Of a DNA stretch of 64,000 nt, positions 33,229 to 46,800 are shown piece by piece. Under the pieces are notes generated by a model. The model saw nothing but the letters and a program-made list of their open reading frames with translations, was not told the DNA's origin and did not search any database. This DNA comes from Apus apus (lineage: Eukaryota; Chordata; Aves; Apodiformes; Apodidae), in assembly GCF_020740795.1 (NCBI RefSeq), contig NC_067289.1:22092608-22156607 (forward strand). The letters are read 5' to 3'. The first letter of the stretch is position 1; the number at the start of each line of letters is the position of its first letter. Both the position numbers and the translations under genes were made by a program.

Positions 33229-33713
33229 GTGGCGGTGGGGAGGCCCGGGTGGAACTAACCCTAATGGCGGCCGCCGTGCTCCCCGGGCCCGCCCGCTGTT
33301 TTACTCGCTGACTTTCAGCGGACGCGGGGAGCAGCCCGGGGCTGGGGGAGGGAGGGAGGGAAGGGGGCGGCAGCGCCTGTGGGGGGGGACAAGGGTCCGC
33401 CAGAAAAAAAACGTCAGCGAGGGGGCTCCTCACCCGCCCCGCCCTGGGGTCCCCGCGTCCCTCCACAGCCGGGGGCCCGCCGCGGAGGCTCCCGCCGCCG
33501 CCTTTTCCCCCCTCGTCCCCGGGAGGCCGCGGTCGGCCGGCGCCCGCCACTGCCGCCGCGAAGAGCTCGCCTCTGTCAGCCTGTGGGGGCCGGGAGGAGC
33601 GGGGGGGCGCCCCGCGCCGGGGGGGCCCCAGCAGAGCAACGGGAGCGGCGCCGCCGGGACCAACCGCGCCTCCCTCAGCCGTGGGGCGCGCGGCCGGCGC
33701 CGCCCCGACACGC
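33229..33713 (+). ncRNA. TERC: TERC, telomerase RNA component
   Basis: Vertebrate telomerase RNA, about 485 nt, the template and scaffold of telomerase. In order: a G-rich 5' leader; the template CTAACCCTAA at 33255-33264; the CR2 side of the pseudoknot at 33295-33321 (GCTGTTTTACTCGCTGAC then TTTCAGCGG); the CR3 strand with an A8 run and GTCAGCG at 33404-33419; the CR4/CR5 TERT-binding domain at about 33518-33592 (GAGGCCGCGGTCGGCC ... CCGCGAAGAGCTCGCCTCTG); box H AGAGCA (ANANNA) at 33633-33638; the CR7 hairpin at 33672-33686; and box ACA at 33708-33710, three bases before the inferred 3' end. The order and the pseudoknot bases agree with human TERC. The 5' end is inferred from the TATA-like spacing and could be off by several bases. 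The RNA is larger than the human RNA (451 nt), partly through a G-rich expansion between CR2 and CR3. Confidence 0.94.
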
Positions 33714-34760
33714 GCGCGGCGGGCCCGCGCTTCCCGCCGCTGGGGGGCTCGCGCGGCGGCGGAGGGAGGGGGGCGCGGCGCGCGACCCTCCTCGCGCCCG
33801 GCCGTTGTTCCCCCCTGCCCTGAGGCGGCGGGTCCCGGCGGGTCCCGGCGGGGCGGGAGGCCCGGCCCGGGGAGCCCCCCGTGGAGACCGGACCCCCGGG
33901 GCAAACCCAGCCCACCGAGGGGGCCCGGGTGTCCGTCCCCGCCCAGGTCTGTGTCCCCCCCGCTGGCCGGAGGACGAGCGGTGGGAGGACTGGGCTTGAC
34001 TCCTCCGGCGTGATCTCATCTTCCAGAGCCCTGAGGTGACGGGGGACTTAAGAAACGTTGAATTTTACTCATCGAGTTTAAGAAAAGTTGAGTTTGACTC
34101 ATGGGTTATGAGAAGCACGGAGCCGGGAATTTTGCAGAACCGCGCCGGCCTCGGGGCGCGGGCAGCCGGCGGTGTGCGGGACGGGCGGTGAGGGGCGAGC
34201 TGCCGGGGCTGTCCTTGGCGCGGAGGCCTCTGCCCCCCCGCGCTGCAAACCCGCCCGGTGCCTGCCCAGCCACGCACACCTCCCGGCCGGAGCCGTGCCG
34301 GGAGCCCCTCACGGAAACAGGCTGCTCTGTTGGCTCTGCTGACCGCAGGTCAACCACGTTGCTGAAGCCCCTGCCAACCGCTTGCAGGAAACGTTACCGG
34401 GAGCGCCGGCAGGTGTGCGTGTTGTGTGCGGTGGAAGGAGCGCGCACCGTGCCCCGCCACGGGGCAGCAGGCATGGCCCTAGAAACCGGGCTTGGCCGTC
34501 AGGCAACATTTCACCAGCCCTTCAGTGATTCCCGGAGCGTTTGACCAGTGCCACCTCGTGGCCTTCTGTTTTTTCTTTTTTCCTCTTTGCACAGAAGGTG
34601 AGATCGAACTTCCGTTCAAAGGAACCCTTCTGTTGCCAAAATTAGTGGAAATGGGAGAGCCCGACATCACACAGTTGAAGATGGATAGGTGCTTTCTGGT
34701 AGTGGAATCTGAAAGTCATGTAATAAACCCCATCTAGACTTGTGCTGGCTCTGCCACAGG
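33714..34760 (+). other. GC-rich region after TERC with a possible two-exon transcript
   Basis: Very G+C-rich to about 34480, then AT-richer. A good donor (CAG then GTGTGCG) follows base 34412. A strong polypyrimidine tract with CTTTGCACAG ends at 34591-34594. An AATAAA at 34722-34727 is followed by a GT-rich stretch. Together these would fit a noncoding RNA with a 182-bp intron and a last exon of about 34595-34745. The open frames on both strands in the GC-rich part show no recognisable domain. I cannot tell a real transcript from chance signals. Confidence 0.25.
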
Positions 34761-37700
34761 CACTGCTCTATCTTGTTTCAAAGTACCTTCTGTTTTTTCC
34801 TTGTTTGAACTTGTTTCTGAGCAACAGTTTTCACTTAGCATCAAGTACTTCATTTCTGACTTGCCACTAAACATGCAAAGCCAAGATAGTTCATTTGCTT
34901 AGCACATTATTATTTTTTTTTTTTTTTCAAATGAAGCTCTCCTTGTCTTACAGGTGTCTTGTTTCCCTGATAAAAAGTCTTGTTTCCTGAATAGTTTTGT
35001 GGCATTTACAATGATTTTTTTTTTTTTTCCTGTTGCTACTGAAAGAGGTGAAATGCTGAAACTGCCAAATTTGCATTCACATGAAAACGTACCTTCTGCA
35101 AATCCATGTGTTGGAGGAAAAAAAAAAATTTAAAAAAGGAGGACTTGGTCTACTTTTGTTTTTACTTATTTACGGTAGCAAGAAAAACTTTGTGCAATAT
35201 GCGGAGACTGCAACAAATGTAGCTGTTGTCGCTACAAATTGCTACTGTTTCTAAACAGCCTTCCCTCCTAGCCACTGTGAAACAGTAAAAAAAAAGGTGG
35301 TACTGTAGCCTTGGAACAGAAGCTTTCTGCAATTTCTCCCCTGAAGAGTTTAAAGCCTCCCCGGTGTGACAAAGAACTCTTATTTGATGGCTCTCCTCTA
35401 AGCAGAACTTGACTGGCAGAGAGCAGTAGTTACCCAGGAGTCAGCCGCGCGGGAAACCTCAGCCCACCACAGTGCCATGCTGGCATCATTTGGCAGCAAG
35501 TGGATTTTCTTCCCTGCAGAGTGTAAGTGCTCTTGTTATTACCTCCAGATTTGTTTGGTTTTCAAAATCTAGTGGTTCGTTTGAAGCTTGTGCACACTGA
35601 GGTGTTTATCATCAATGCTAGCTCTGACACACAGTGATACAGAGGGAAGTGATGGTGTTTTGGGAGAAGAGGAGCATTTTTGCTCAACACAATTTTGAAA
35701 GCATGTTATTGAGGTTCACATTCTGGGCTGCTGTTCAGATGGTTTGGGAATTAAGACTGTACATCCTAGGTGGCTTGTTATCGCATGCCAGATGCTCAAA
35801 AATTAGCACCAAATTGTCAGGGGGGTCCGTAACATGATTAGATGGTGAGCTTTGAAGGAAGTTCTGCTCATCACTGCCTAGGGTGGATAATTTCACTGTG
35901 TGAGATCAGTCCTACAGCTGCCATGTCAGGATGGGCACACAGGAAGTGCTTTGGCCAAAGGTGACGTGGCACGGTCGATGGCCCTGGCGGTACAAAATGT
36001 CTTCACTGCTCTCTGCTAGTATGTGTGTGGGGTTGGTCATGTTTATGATCATCTTTCTAGTTTGCTACTTCTAAACACTCTGGAGTATTCTGTTACAGTT
36101 GGGAAATTGCTCCCTTTCTGTGGAGAACCTAGGAAAAAAAAAAATCAGCACACTGTGGATTAAATCCTTTAGGAGAGCCTATGGAATAGATGGGAGGTGT
36201 AATATTGCTGTGCTTGTGAAGACACTCCTCTTCTGAGGGTGTTTCAAAAATGCTTTTCCACTCTGCAGTACTTGCTGCATATGAAAGCAGCAGTATTTTC
36301 TCTTACATTGGTTTCATAATCTGTTTCCAGTATACATTTTAGCTTTCTTGCATTAATTTAAAATCAGTCACAATTCTTTGGCTGGTGTGTGATGTGTGGG
36401 CGCACTACAAACCAAGTCAGGGAAAGCTTAACCCAGTTCAAGGGGATTATATGCGAAGATGGACAAACTTAAGTAGCGTAGATTCACGTATTGGTCAGAC
36501 TTTGTGTGTAAACTTAAAATACAGTTTGCTGTGTGCTTGAAATGACCAACAGAAAAGCTGGAGTTTTTTCAGTTGCTGAGAATTCTGCTAAACTTTGCCA
36601 GAGGTTGTGCACAGAGGTGACAGTGTGTGCAGGCTTTGTAAGAGCAGTGCAAGCAGAGTTAATGTTGGGCTACGATACTGGGTCTAACAAAACAGTTCAA
36701 GTTGACCTTGATATGAGACAACAGAAAGTGTCTTAAGGAGAAATAATTATCAAAGAGTAAAGAATGGTTTAATTCAAAGGCTGTTTAACCTCCAACAGGT
36801 CTGGCAAACATTAATAGAACCCTACCATAATTCTATTTGTAGATTGCCTCAACAAGGGGTACTTTCAAAATGGAGTATCTAAGGATATTTATCAGCAAAG
36901 GGAATGGAAGAAGCATACATCTCAATCACTGCTGCATAAGTAACTGAATGGTAAAGTGAAGTCATGCAACCAAGTTTTTGTAACTGCTAAAAATACAGAC
37001 TGAAGATGGTTTAAGCATATAAGAACTTTCAGTGCCTTGCTTTGCCCAGTTCTCTGTATTCAGCTTCACACACCCAAGTGAGGAAGTGGTTTTATCCAAG
37101 AGAAGTTTGGAAAAATAATCCTAGGCAGTGTTAAACCTCTGACAGGAGAGCCTTGGAGAACAGAGCTGGGTCTTGGTCCTGTGCTGGGGGGACTTTGAGC
37201 TGCTTGATGGGTCAGATCAAGTCTTGTCTTCAAAGCAAGAGCTTTGCATTGCATGGCCTTTGCGTAGAGACCTGAGGATGGCTTTTGCCTGCTGCATTGA
37301 TAGTTTTCTGTTTATGAAGGCATGACTGTAACTTGGGCCTAATAGTATCTTAAAATTAAGCTTAATTAGTTAACGTTTTAGTTTGTGTGTATTCAACTCC
37401 AGCTGCAGTCAATGAAGCAGTCTTGCAATCCACACAAAAAGAGCAGCTGCCATTGTTTGGATTCATGCATAGCTGGCAATTTATTAGACCTAAAAATTAT
37501 AACAGTTTAGGAGCAGAAGAGACTTTTCTTACCTCTCTTTGTTGAATATTGTATTTCAAATATTTCAGCAGGGTAAGCTGCTCCCTTATGGTTGCTGCAG
37601 TCTTTGTTTTCTACATCTCTTCTGTGCTGGGAGAAGGTCTGTTGGATGTGCTCTTGCTGCTGATCATATTTTTTCCAACGGTAGATGGCAATAGCTGTTC

Positions 37701-38825
37701 GTTTGCAAAACATGAGGGCAGAACTCGGTGCATTACAGAATTTAATGGGCAAGCAAGTAGGCTCGTTCCTGGGAAGAACTGAAGGGAAACTCTTTGTAAA
37801 AACATTTTATTTTTTTCAAGTACAGGTAAACTGCTATTAAATAGAAATCTTTGCAATTTAAATGAATTTTTTATAGAATCCAGTTCAAGGAAAATTGTTT
37901 GAAAGATGGTGCTTAAGCTTCACTGGAAGGCACTATTAACGAGTTGTCATCCTGACATAAAGAAGTATTTTCAAATGCATTTTCCCGTGTACATTCTAGA
38001 TAAACTCAACTGATTAAGAAATATTAATTAACAATAGATTTTTATTCCTTTTCAAGTTTGCTCAAAATAGTAGAATTTTTCAGTTTAGATTTGGTGGAGA
38101 AACTAATTAAAACATATATTTACACAAATTGAAGAATTTTGTTTCCTGTCTGTAAACTTTAGGGTTCACCTTGACCCCATTGAAAATAGTGTCAAAGATC
38201 AGCATTTGCAGATCTTCTGTTTGATTTTTGCTTTAAACTTGCACTGCATAATCTGAAACTAGATGTACAAACTTTAGCAGTTCCAGTGCACAGCAATGAG
38301 CAGGATAAATTGCTCTCCGTATTTCTCATTTATTTAAATACATTTGCTGGGTGATTTTGTGCAATATATACTTTGTTTCCCAAAAGCAAATGCGGGAGGT
38401 ATGTCAGTGAGGAAGGTAATAATCTATAATAAAGTTACAACCGAGTCACAAGGCTTCTGGGAATTTTACAGCTGCAAACCGAAGTTGTGAGGCAGTATCA
38501 TAGCATTCTGTTTTGCAACGATAACGAGTTTAAAGGCTAACATTATTCTGTTTTTATTGAAAATAGAACCAGACTTTTGTACATTAATGATGGAATGTTG
38601 GCAGCTATGATAATTTCGTAGAAAACATTTTAGTGCTGCAATTAGTATTTTAATAAGTTTGTTTCTTATTACTGTATTGGCATTATCTGAATAGTACAGT
38701 TGGACTCTTCACTGTGCCCTGTGGGGGACAAAATAAGGCAGAAAGGATAGAGACTGACTGAAAAGAAGTGGGGAAGGTGGTTTGGTCCCAAGACTGCTGC
38801 TGACTCCAGAGGTGTCGTGCTGAGC

Positions 38826-38905
38826 TTTTCAGATTTTTCATCTATAAAATGGTGATAACGATGCTGACCTCCTTTTGCCGCTAGGGATGAGAAGTGCTAA
38901 ACGGT
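38826..38905 (+). repeat. MIR-like ancient SINE remnant
   Basis: The run TCATCTATAAAATGGTGATA and the following text to AGTGCTAAA resemble the 3' half of MIR/CORE-type SINEs (TCATCTGTAAAATGGGGATA ... ). It is diverged and lacks clear ends. Confidence 0.55.
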
Positions 38906-41900
38906 ACTGTCCTCTCCTCCTCGTGCCCGGGGCGATAGACCCATAGAGCTGTAATTGCTTCCTGAGCGGCCAGGCTCTTCACACATAAAACTGTCTTCTA
39001 GGTCGCAAACTTCCAAGATCAGAAAAATTTACCAAGTCTGCATGCTTAAACCTTTTCTCTCTGGTTCAGCCTCTGAGCCTCCTAAAGAGCAGAATTCCAT
39101 CACTTCTTTCATCACTCTAATATTCCTTTAAACAACTGTATCATGGGATCTATTGTACTTCGCTGTAGCATGTCTACCGTACAGTCCATGTTTTTCATCA
39201 CAGGAAGCAGCTTGAACTGCTTATAACACATGGAGTATACATTTGTCTTATTTTAGAACAGCTTTATATCGTTCAGCTGGCTTTACAGCCTCTTCTGTGT
39301 CTAAAGATAAGTATGTTTAAGTATAATCCTGAAGTTTTTATCTTCTGCATCATCCGACTGCACTTTAGTTACGATTTCACATTATGCTCCTCCAGGCAGC
39401 TTTGAACAACCTTAGCTCGACAGTTAAGGGAGTGAACTGGCAAAACTGCTAATTTCTCCCTTTCCTCTCTTATCTCGTATTCTCTAAAGTACATGTCTTT
39501 ATCTACGTGTTTCCAATAAGGTGTTCAATTAATAATTCAGACAAGACCTGATAGAATCTTTTAATGTATTAATTTAACTCTTCCTTTCAATCAGAGTGCC
39601 AGAAAATCACTGTTTTCATGTTTTTTTTCTATTTATTCTGGCTGGATTATTTTTAAATTGAAGTTGCATGCTGTGGTCCTTTGAATCTGCTCCCAAGAAA
39701 TTATCAGGGATTATAGTTGTGGCCTTACAGGTAACGGGGGTTCTCACTGTTGTGTTGAACAGCAGCTTTCTTCTGTCTTGATATTTAAATTTAGAGTGTT
39801 CATATTTATAGAGAAAAAAAAAAAAAAGTAGTAAACCTGCAGGCTTGACCACACGGTATCTAGAAATATTTGGTGCTTTGTAACTCAGTTTCTTGTGTGT
39901 GTTTGGGTTTTTTTTTCTGATGACAAGAATGACGAAACACAGCTGATGAGTATAAAAAAATCGATTTTCAGTGGAGACAATCACAAGACTTGCTCAAAGG
40001 CAGAGGTTTATTGGTCTGTACATGCTAGTTATTTAGCAGTTACAGAGAACAATGTTTAAAAGCTCCCTATTCTTGTATTAGATATGAACAACAATATGTT
40101 TAGTTTCCATCTGTGTTGGTCTTGAAGCAGGTTTAAACTTGCAATAAGAGCTAAGCTGAAGTGATGTTACAAAAAATCCCCCTGACTCCTGCTTGCAGTT
40201 TTAATGCGTCTGGCCCCCAGAAGAGTCTACATCACTGTCAGTGTGGGCAGGGAGATATGGGAAAGCCATGGTCATTCTTGGCTACAACTGGAGATGAGAC
40301 ATCCACCCATAGCAGATCTTTTAGTGGACATGGCATAGATGATTTTCACTGAGAAAACAGGTAACCAACAAGCTAACACATGAAGTCCTATACTGGAAAA
40401 AAATATCAAAACAAATCTTCCAAAGAATTTTTTTTTTAATTGGAGATGAAGACAATGATTCTTTATCAGTATTTTGTACTATAATATTACTGATAGTTGG
40501 TTTTTTTTTTTTAATGTTCTATTCCTGTGGCTTATAAATCAGTGTCTAAATGTTTTCAGAGAGAGCAGCCACTGTGAATTTGAAACTAACAACATGGATA
40601 GCAAACACTAGCAAATGACAAGTGGAGTGTTACTCCTGATTTTCCTTGTGAAAACACATGAACCTTTCAGTGAACAATTTGCCTGAAATAAACATATAGA
40701 ATGCAAAGGTAATGTTATCAAATACAGAAATTGTTATGAAGTACCAAAAAAGCCACCCCAAACCCCATTAATCAGCTTTTAAAATCCATCGGTTTTTCCA
40801 CAAAGTTGATTTTTCATCCTCTAGCCAGTGGACTTTCCATACTGATTTTTCCCTCAGGAATGCCATTTTTAACGTAGCAAACTTGTACCACCAGGACAAA
40901 AAGTTGGTTCACATCCAGTGAGGATCGTAAACAGATGTGGACTAATAGTTAGATAGCTGATTCTGTGATTAATATTGACCATTGTTTTAGTTGTCAATCT
41001 ATTTCATGGAAATCTTTTGAGTATAGAGTCCCAGTTTAATAAGCTTGGGGATACTGCAGTTCTGGAATATTTCCAGCCCCTTGCTTCTATTTTCTAGTTT
41101 ATCTCAGCAGCACCACTGAAGCAGATGACATGTGAAGCCGCAGGTGACTTGCTGGCTTGCAAGCCTGCTGTGTCACAGGGCTTGGCTACAGCAAAGTAAT
41201 GCTAGACGGCTTTAAAATACAGTTTAGTCTTGTAATATAAGCCAGTTCAAATCATGTTCTAAGTGTGTTTCTAAACTCCAAGTTCTGGCCAAATGTTTCA
41301 GATAGTTGAGGAATACAGTTTAAAGAGAAAACTACTGCAAGGAGGAACAATAGTTAAAAAGGTGAAAGTCTATCTTCTTGAAGCCAAGCCCTTCAACACC
41401 TTTTTTTTTAAAGTATAGATAGGCTTTCAAATGTTTTCCATCTTAATGCTGGTGCAAGGTAAAATATGCCTTTTAAACTAGCCCTTTCTAATAAAGAAAA
41501 GGTATGCAAGTCCATTGGATAAAGACTTGGGAACCAAATTTGAAATCCAAAGGGGATGTTAAAAATGCTCAGTGGTAGAAAGATCTTCATCTGTCTACGG
41601 ATTCCTGGGGACCATGTACTGCTTGACAAGGAAGAATCCATATTGACAGTGTTCCTTAAAGGCACGCTTCAAGGACAAAGTTAAAACATTTCCATAGGGT
41701 GCAGCCATCAATCACCAGAAGGATGTTCTTGTACACCAAGTACAACACAGTATAGCTTTCCAGTGACCTTAACACACTAGCCAGCATAGGAGCTGCTATA
41801 GTAATTACAGATTACATTAAGTATCGAGTAAAAGCCAACAGCCAACTACTAGGTAAACCTTTTATGTGTTATTAAAATAATATCCTTCCCAGAAGATTCA

Positions 41901-43741
41901 AGCTAATAAAATTGAATTTGATAATGCAATCAGTAAAAAGCAGGTTAAAAAAAAAATAATCTCCTTTGTTGATAATGTCCCAAGAAATCTTATGTTTTCT
42001 ATAATGCCTAATATACATAAGTATGGAAATAATCCCTCAGGTATATTAACAGTTTCAGTTGCACATTTTTTTGAGACTGCCTTGAATGTTTTTAATAATT
42101 ATATTTTATTAAGAAATAATTGTTATATATATCAAGTGTGCATTGCACGGAGTTTAAAGACTGCTGTTACCTAATATTTCAGCAATGAAAATATAGAACA
42201 TTTTAGAAAGTATAAAATTGGAAGGATGGTTCTTATGTATCAAGAAACTAGTTCTACTTCCTCAGCAACTGGCTGGGACGGTTTGTTACCTGCATGGAAG
42301 AAAAAAAAGTTAGAGGTTTGACATAAGAAAATGAGGAGGGAACAAAATTTTTGTAAGGACACCTATGTTCACTGATAATGTTTGCAATAAATCGTTTATG
42401 AGTGGATGTATCCTATATTTGGTCACAGGAAAGAAGCCCTAGAGGGCCTGACTTTCAGAACAAAAATTTCTAAAAGCTTGGCTTCTTGAGGGATTGTCAG
42501 AATAAGATTTTTTTTTCCATCTTGGCCATGGTAGTGTATTTTGTTATAGTAGAACCAGGGTTACCCATGTGGGAGAACTAGCATCGTACAACAGCTGCTT
42601 TTGTGAGGTTGTTGGTCCGTCTTTGAGCTCATGCAAATCTAACAATTTTAAAACATGGTAAATGCTAGCCCCATGTATCACATACAAAATTTAGAAAAAA
42701 GTTAATATTGAACCAAACTCTACAACTAGATTAGTGTTATGTTTCTCTGAGCCTAAAGACTCCAAGACCTGGCTATAAAGCTGTCAGTGAATGAGTTGAA
42801 TCTGCACCAGACTTCTAGAACATGGCTCAAAGCAGAATGTGGTGCACATTCTCTGAGTAGGTGGTGAAACAATTAAAAATAAATAAGGCCAAGATAAATC
42901 AGTTTCATGACAAAATATTTTACACACAGAACACTGTAGTTGCAAAAATCTAGCTCTTCAATCAATAGCTGACAGAGTGGTACAAGAGCCTAGCCCCAGC
43001 CATGCATAAATGGGGACCTACATGCATACATTTTATTTATTCTCCCAAACTGACAAGAAAAGTTACAACCTTTTGCATTAGATCTCTACTATCACCTAAA
43101 GCAAGAAGTAGTGTTGGGTCTGTTCCTCTTGAAGGGCATGGAAATGCTGCTGCCAGTAGGAGAGCTGACTGGGAGTTTGTCATTCTTAATTTAGGCAGTT
43201 TGTTAGCTATTCCAGATCTGGATATAGTCTTAGCTATGGCTTTTGGATCAAAGTTGCCCTAATAAATTCTATTTTTACTTTTTAAAGTCAGTTTGCTTAT
43301 TTAAAAACCAAAGCATCTGTTCCTATTTTTTTTAAAACAAAACCTTTCTCCCCTGGCCTGAGTCTTTATTGTTTGCTGTCTCAGAAAACTTTCCTGAAGC
43401 ATAAAATGCATCAAGGAGTAGTAGTACAGCAGGCCAAGGTCAGCCCTTGTGCGGGTCCAGTGCAATAGTTGGAGGTCTGCCTACTGAAACTGGGGCAGGT
43501 TTTGGTCCTCTGTTTTTGCTGTGTGAGTACAGATTCTGTTTCAGTACTTCAGAGGCGCCCAAGAAAACTTTGTAAATTATGTTTTCCACTCATTTTCTTT
43601 CTCTGCTGGTTCTGTATTTTGGTTGAGTCGCATTTCCCCAGCTTTCAGATGTATGCTTGAGCACTGGAAAAACTCACTCTCATGCATAATGAAAGAGGAA
43701 AACTTACAGAGGAGGAATTTATTGGCTAGAGTCTCCATTCC

Positions 43742-43852
43742 TGCTCTATATCTTGCTCTACAAGCTCCCACAGCAAGTGAGTGGTAGAGCCAAGAATAGA
43801 ACACCACTTCTCTGACACCCAGTCCTGTGTCTTAACCCCTGCCTCCTGTGAG
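43742..43852 (-). repeat. MIR-like SINE remnant (tRNA-related head)
   Basis: Read on the minus strand, GGACTGGGTGTCAGAGAAG, then a TTCTATTCTTGGCTCTACCA box and CTCACTTGCTGTGG resemble the tRNA-derived 5' part and core of MIR-type SINEs. It is strongly diverged. Confidence 0.55.
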
Positions 43853-46800
43853 AAATTTTGTTTCGGTTTTCCATACAGTACAAAGATAAAATCATACTTT
43901 ATTTTGGTGAATAAATTGATCTCTAGGGTGAATGAATAAGGTTGGGAAATAGCCAGAGAATATCACAACGTAAATAGTGAAACATGAGGAGGTTATATAT
44001 ATAACACTACAGCTTCTCAGACTGCTGTGTGTCTAGATATAATTAATTACAAATTATATTAATTATTTGAGTTCTTTCAAGTTTGTTTTGAGCACACAAA
44101 TTCTTCTTCAGAGAGAAAGCAGGACTTCTTTTTCTCAGCTTCATTTTCTTTAGACCAGCCAATGGAGGTGTTCTTTTGCCTGTAACACAGCGATGCTTTT
44201 CGTCTCTGGTAGTACTGGCTTTGCTGGGGATAACAGCAGGTGTTGTGTTGCCTGTTTGGGGATAGCAAAGGAATTTAGAAAAAGATGGAGCTGGTGTGGG
44301 TTCACTTCTGCATTCCAACTACGAAGCATTGCTGTTACTGTGGATTGAATATAATAAGGGGTAGCATGTGGAAACTTAGCATGGGGATGTTAATACGAAA
44401 TGTTTAACTGCATCCAGTATTCACAAGGGATAAAGAGGAGAGTGGTCTCTAGAAGTGCTGACTCAGCACCCTTGAACTTCTGAAACAGCCACTTCTCTAA
44501 GTTTGGTTAAGAAAAGTATACCCTCTCCAAAATACCCAGCTGTGCTCAGCTGACAGGGGGACTCACCCTGTCCTTTGCTTTGATATCCACAGAACCTTCC
44601 ATCAGATTAATGACTGCAGCTGTGCTATGTTAGCCAGCTCCTTTTCAGGATTTCTCCTCCAGAAAGATTTTGAGTTTTGACAAATCAGAGAGTTATCACC
44701 TTGCACTCAATTCCAGGCAACATAAGAGCTTCTCTTTTCTGGCCTTTCCCAGCATGTGAACAAGAGACAAGTGCTAAGTGCCACAGGTGAAAACTGGATC
44801 CCACCTCTCTTTTCAAAGCATATAGCTTTGAAGAGTAAATATTTGTGAAAGTTTTATTTCCAGAATCTATCCACACACCATGAATGGGTGTGTGTGTGAA
44901 TATGCAGAGAATAGAAGTTGCTGTAAAAGGATAGAAAAGGGGTGACATTAGTTTTCTGTCTGTGTTCCTTAGCTGTGACCATTGCTTTTTTATACAAGCA
45001 TTTAAAATACAAACTGTTCAAATGCATTTGAAAATGACCCTGCACTATTTTGGGCACCAAGCAGTGTGGATGCACAAACAGGTTGGTGGGGCTAAGCTGA
45101 GGCATGACCTTACAGCACCACTGGGACAGAGAGATCCTTTGCCACTGATGGTAAAACGACACATTAACTTGCTTGCTGGCTGGAAACGTTTGGGAATTTT
45201 TTGGCAGCACTTTACACTCGGGAATTCTTTATTTCTCACCACTGAAGCATTTTGTGGGAACATGCCAGTTTTAGTGAAACTTCTGTAATAAAAAGTTTAT
45301 TTTCAGGCTAGAACCTAGAGGGAGTGTGCTCTAACCCTGATCTGCCTGGCTGAGATGAAGGATTTAAACCCCCAAAGCCTTCACATTCCAGGAGAGCCCT
45401 AATTCTGGGTTATAATGTTGTTAGAGTACTCTTTTCCTGTGCTTTTGTAAAAACAAACAAAAAATCAAACAGCAAGCAAATCTGATTCCTAAATTAATTT
45501 TGTTGCAATTGCAAATGCTTCTGAAGTTTTGATATTATTTCTGGGATGGAAAAAACTATTTTTCTTGTCTTTCAACTTTGCACCTCAGCACTCCATCATG
45601 AACTTTGCATCTGAGATTTTGCTCTTGATGAATGAGTTCTCAGCCATAAAGACTGCTGTGAACTAGGCTTAAGGACTTTACTGAAAAATGAAAACCAAAA
45701 GGCTAAACCACAGTTACCTTAGGAAATGTGAGGAAGAAGAAAAATGAGGACTTTGCTCTCCTGCCTCTTCTGTAGGGTTTTGTCATTCAGTCTTCAGCCA
45801 GATTCTCCTACTGCAGACTCGGGCTGCTCTTAGGAAGGAAAGGACTGAATTTTGAGCTCAGATAAGCATGAGATGACTACTGTTTATATGCTGCCTTCTT
45901 CCAGGCAGCAGATACCAAGAGGCTGCTCCTTTAGGCTGCAAAGCTGTCAGAGAACTTGTGGTGAAATCTTTATATAGGTTGCATGAAAGTGAAAAATTTA
46001 AATCTTACAAATCACTACACAGTATATGCATCCCCCTCTGGGAAGATGCTGGGGAAATAAATGTTTAACAGCTGTTTAGTGTGCTATTAGAGTGTGCTCA
46101 TATTATGGTGATGAGTGCAGAATGAAAGAAACAATATAGAAAAGCAAATGGGAATATCTTAGAAAATTTTCCAAAGACAGTTTGAAAAAGACTACTTGGT
46201 AGTCTAAGTATAATGATACTGTGCTTGATGATTCCCATCTAAAACAGTGGGGCTTTGGTGTATGCGGGATTTAAGTGTGATTGAAATCTTTTGGGGTTCT
46301 GTATCTAGCAGAAAGGTCTGAGCAATAGTATCTGTACTTGTGTCTTAAGCAGAAGTAGCAGCATATAACATCCAAGAGAGTAATTCCTATCTGATGTGGA
46401 AGGAATTGAATACGCTCAACTTCTGTCAGCTGCAAGTGGTGTCTGTACTTGCCCTGTATTGATATAAGGTGTTGGTCGATATGTGCTTTCTTATAAGCCT
46501 CAACAAATTGAAATAGCAGTGCTCTGGTGGTATCTGCCTTCTTGAAGTCTCTTAGAAATAGCTGTCAAATCAACTATGAATATAGTCATATAAAGTTTGT
46601 CTGTGCATTCGTGCTTTAATACTAATGAGTCTTATGCAAAAAGTATTTTGAAAACACCTTTCAAAGATGACAAATGTGGTTTATCTCAACCAGTGTGGAA
46701 GTGTTGAACAAAACTCCTAGTGAAGGATTGCAACAGAACAGGGTGTTTGCTGGGCACTGGAAGGTAAAGGAAGAAAAAAAAAAAAAATCCTAGTTTTGCA

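Noticed and set aside
33255-33264. CTAACCCTAA considered as an interstitial telomere repeat
   Set aside because: Only one and a half units occur and they sit at the template position of TERC.
33053-33904. Overlapping long open frames on both strands across TERC
   Set aside because: The sequence is explained by the telomerase RNA gene; the frames are GC-driven.
34492-34737. 81-codon frame ending in an acidic peptide after a good acceptor
   Set aside because: The frame runs through the polypyrimidine tract of the acceptor, and the upstream candidate exon has no open frame with a start that joins it in phase; kept only as a possible noncoding exon.
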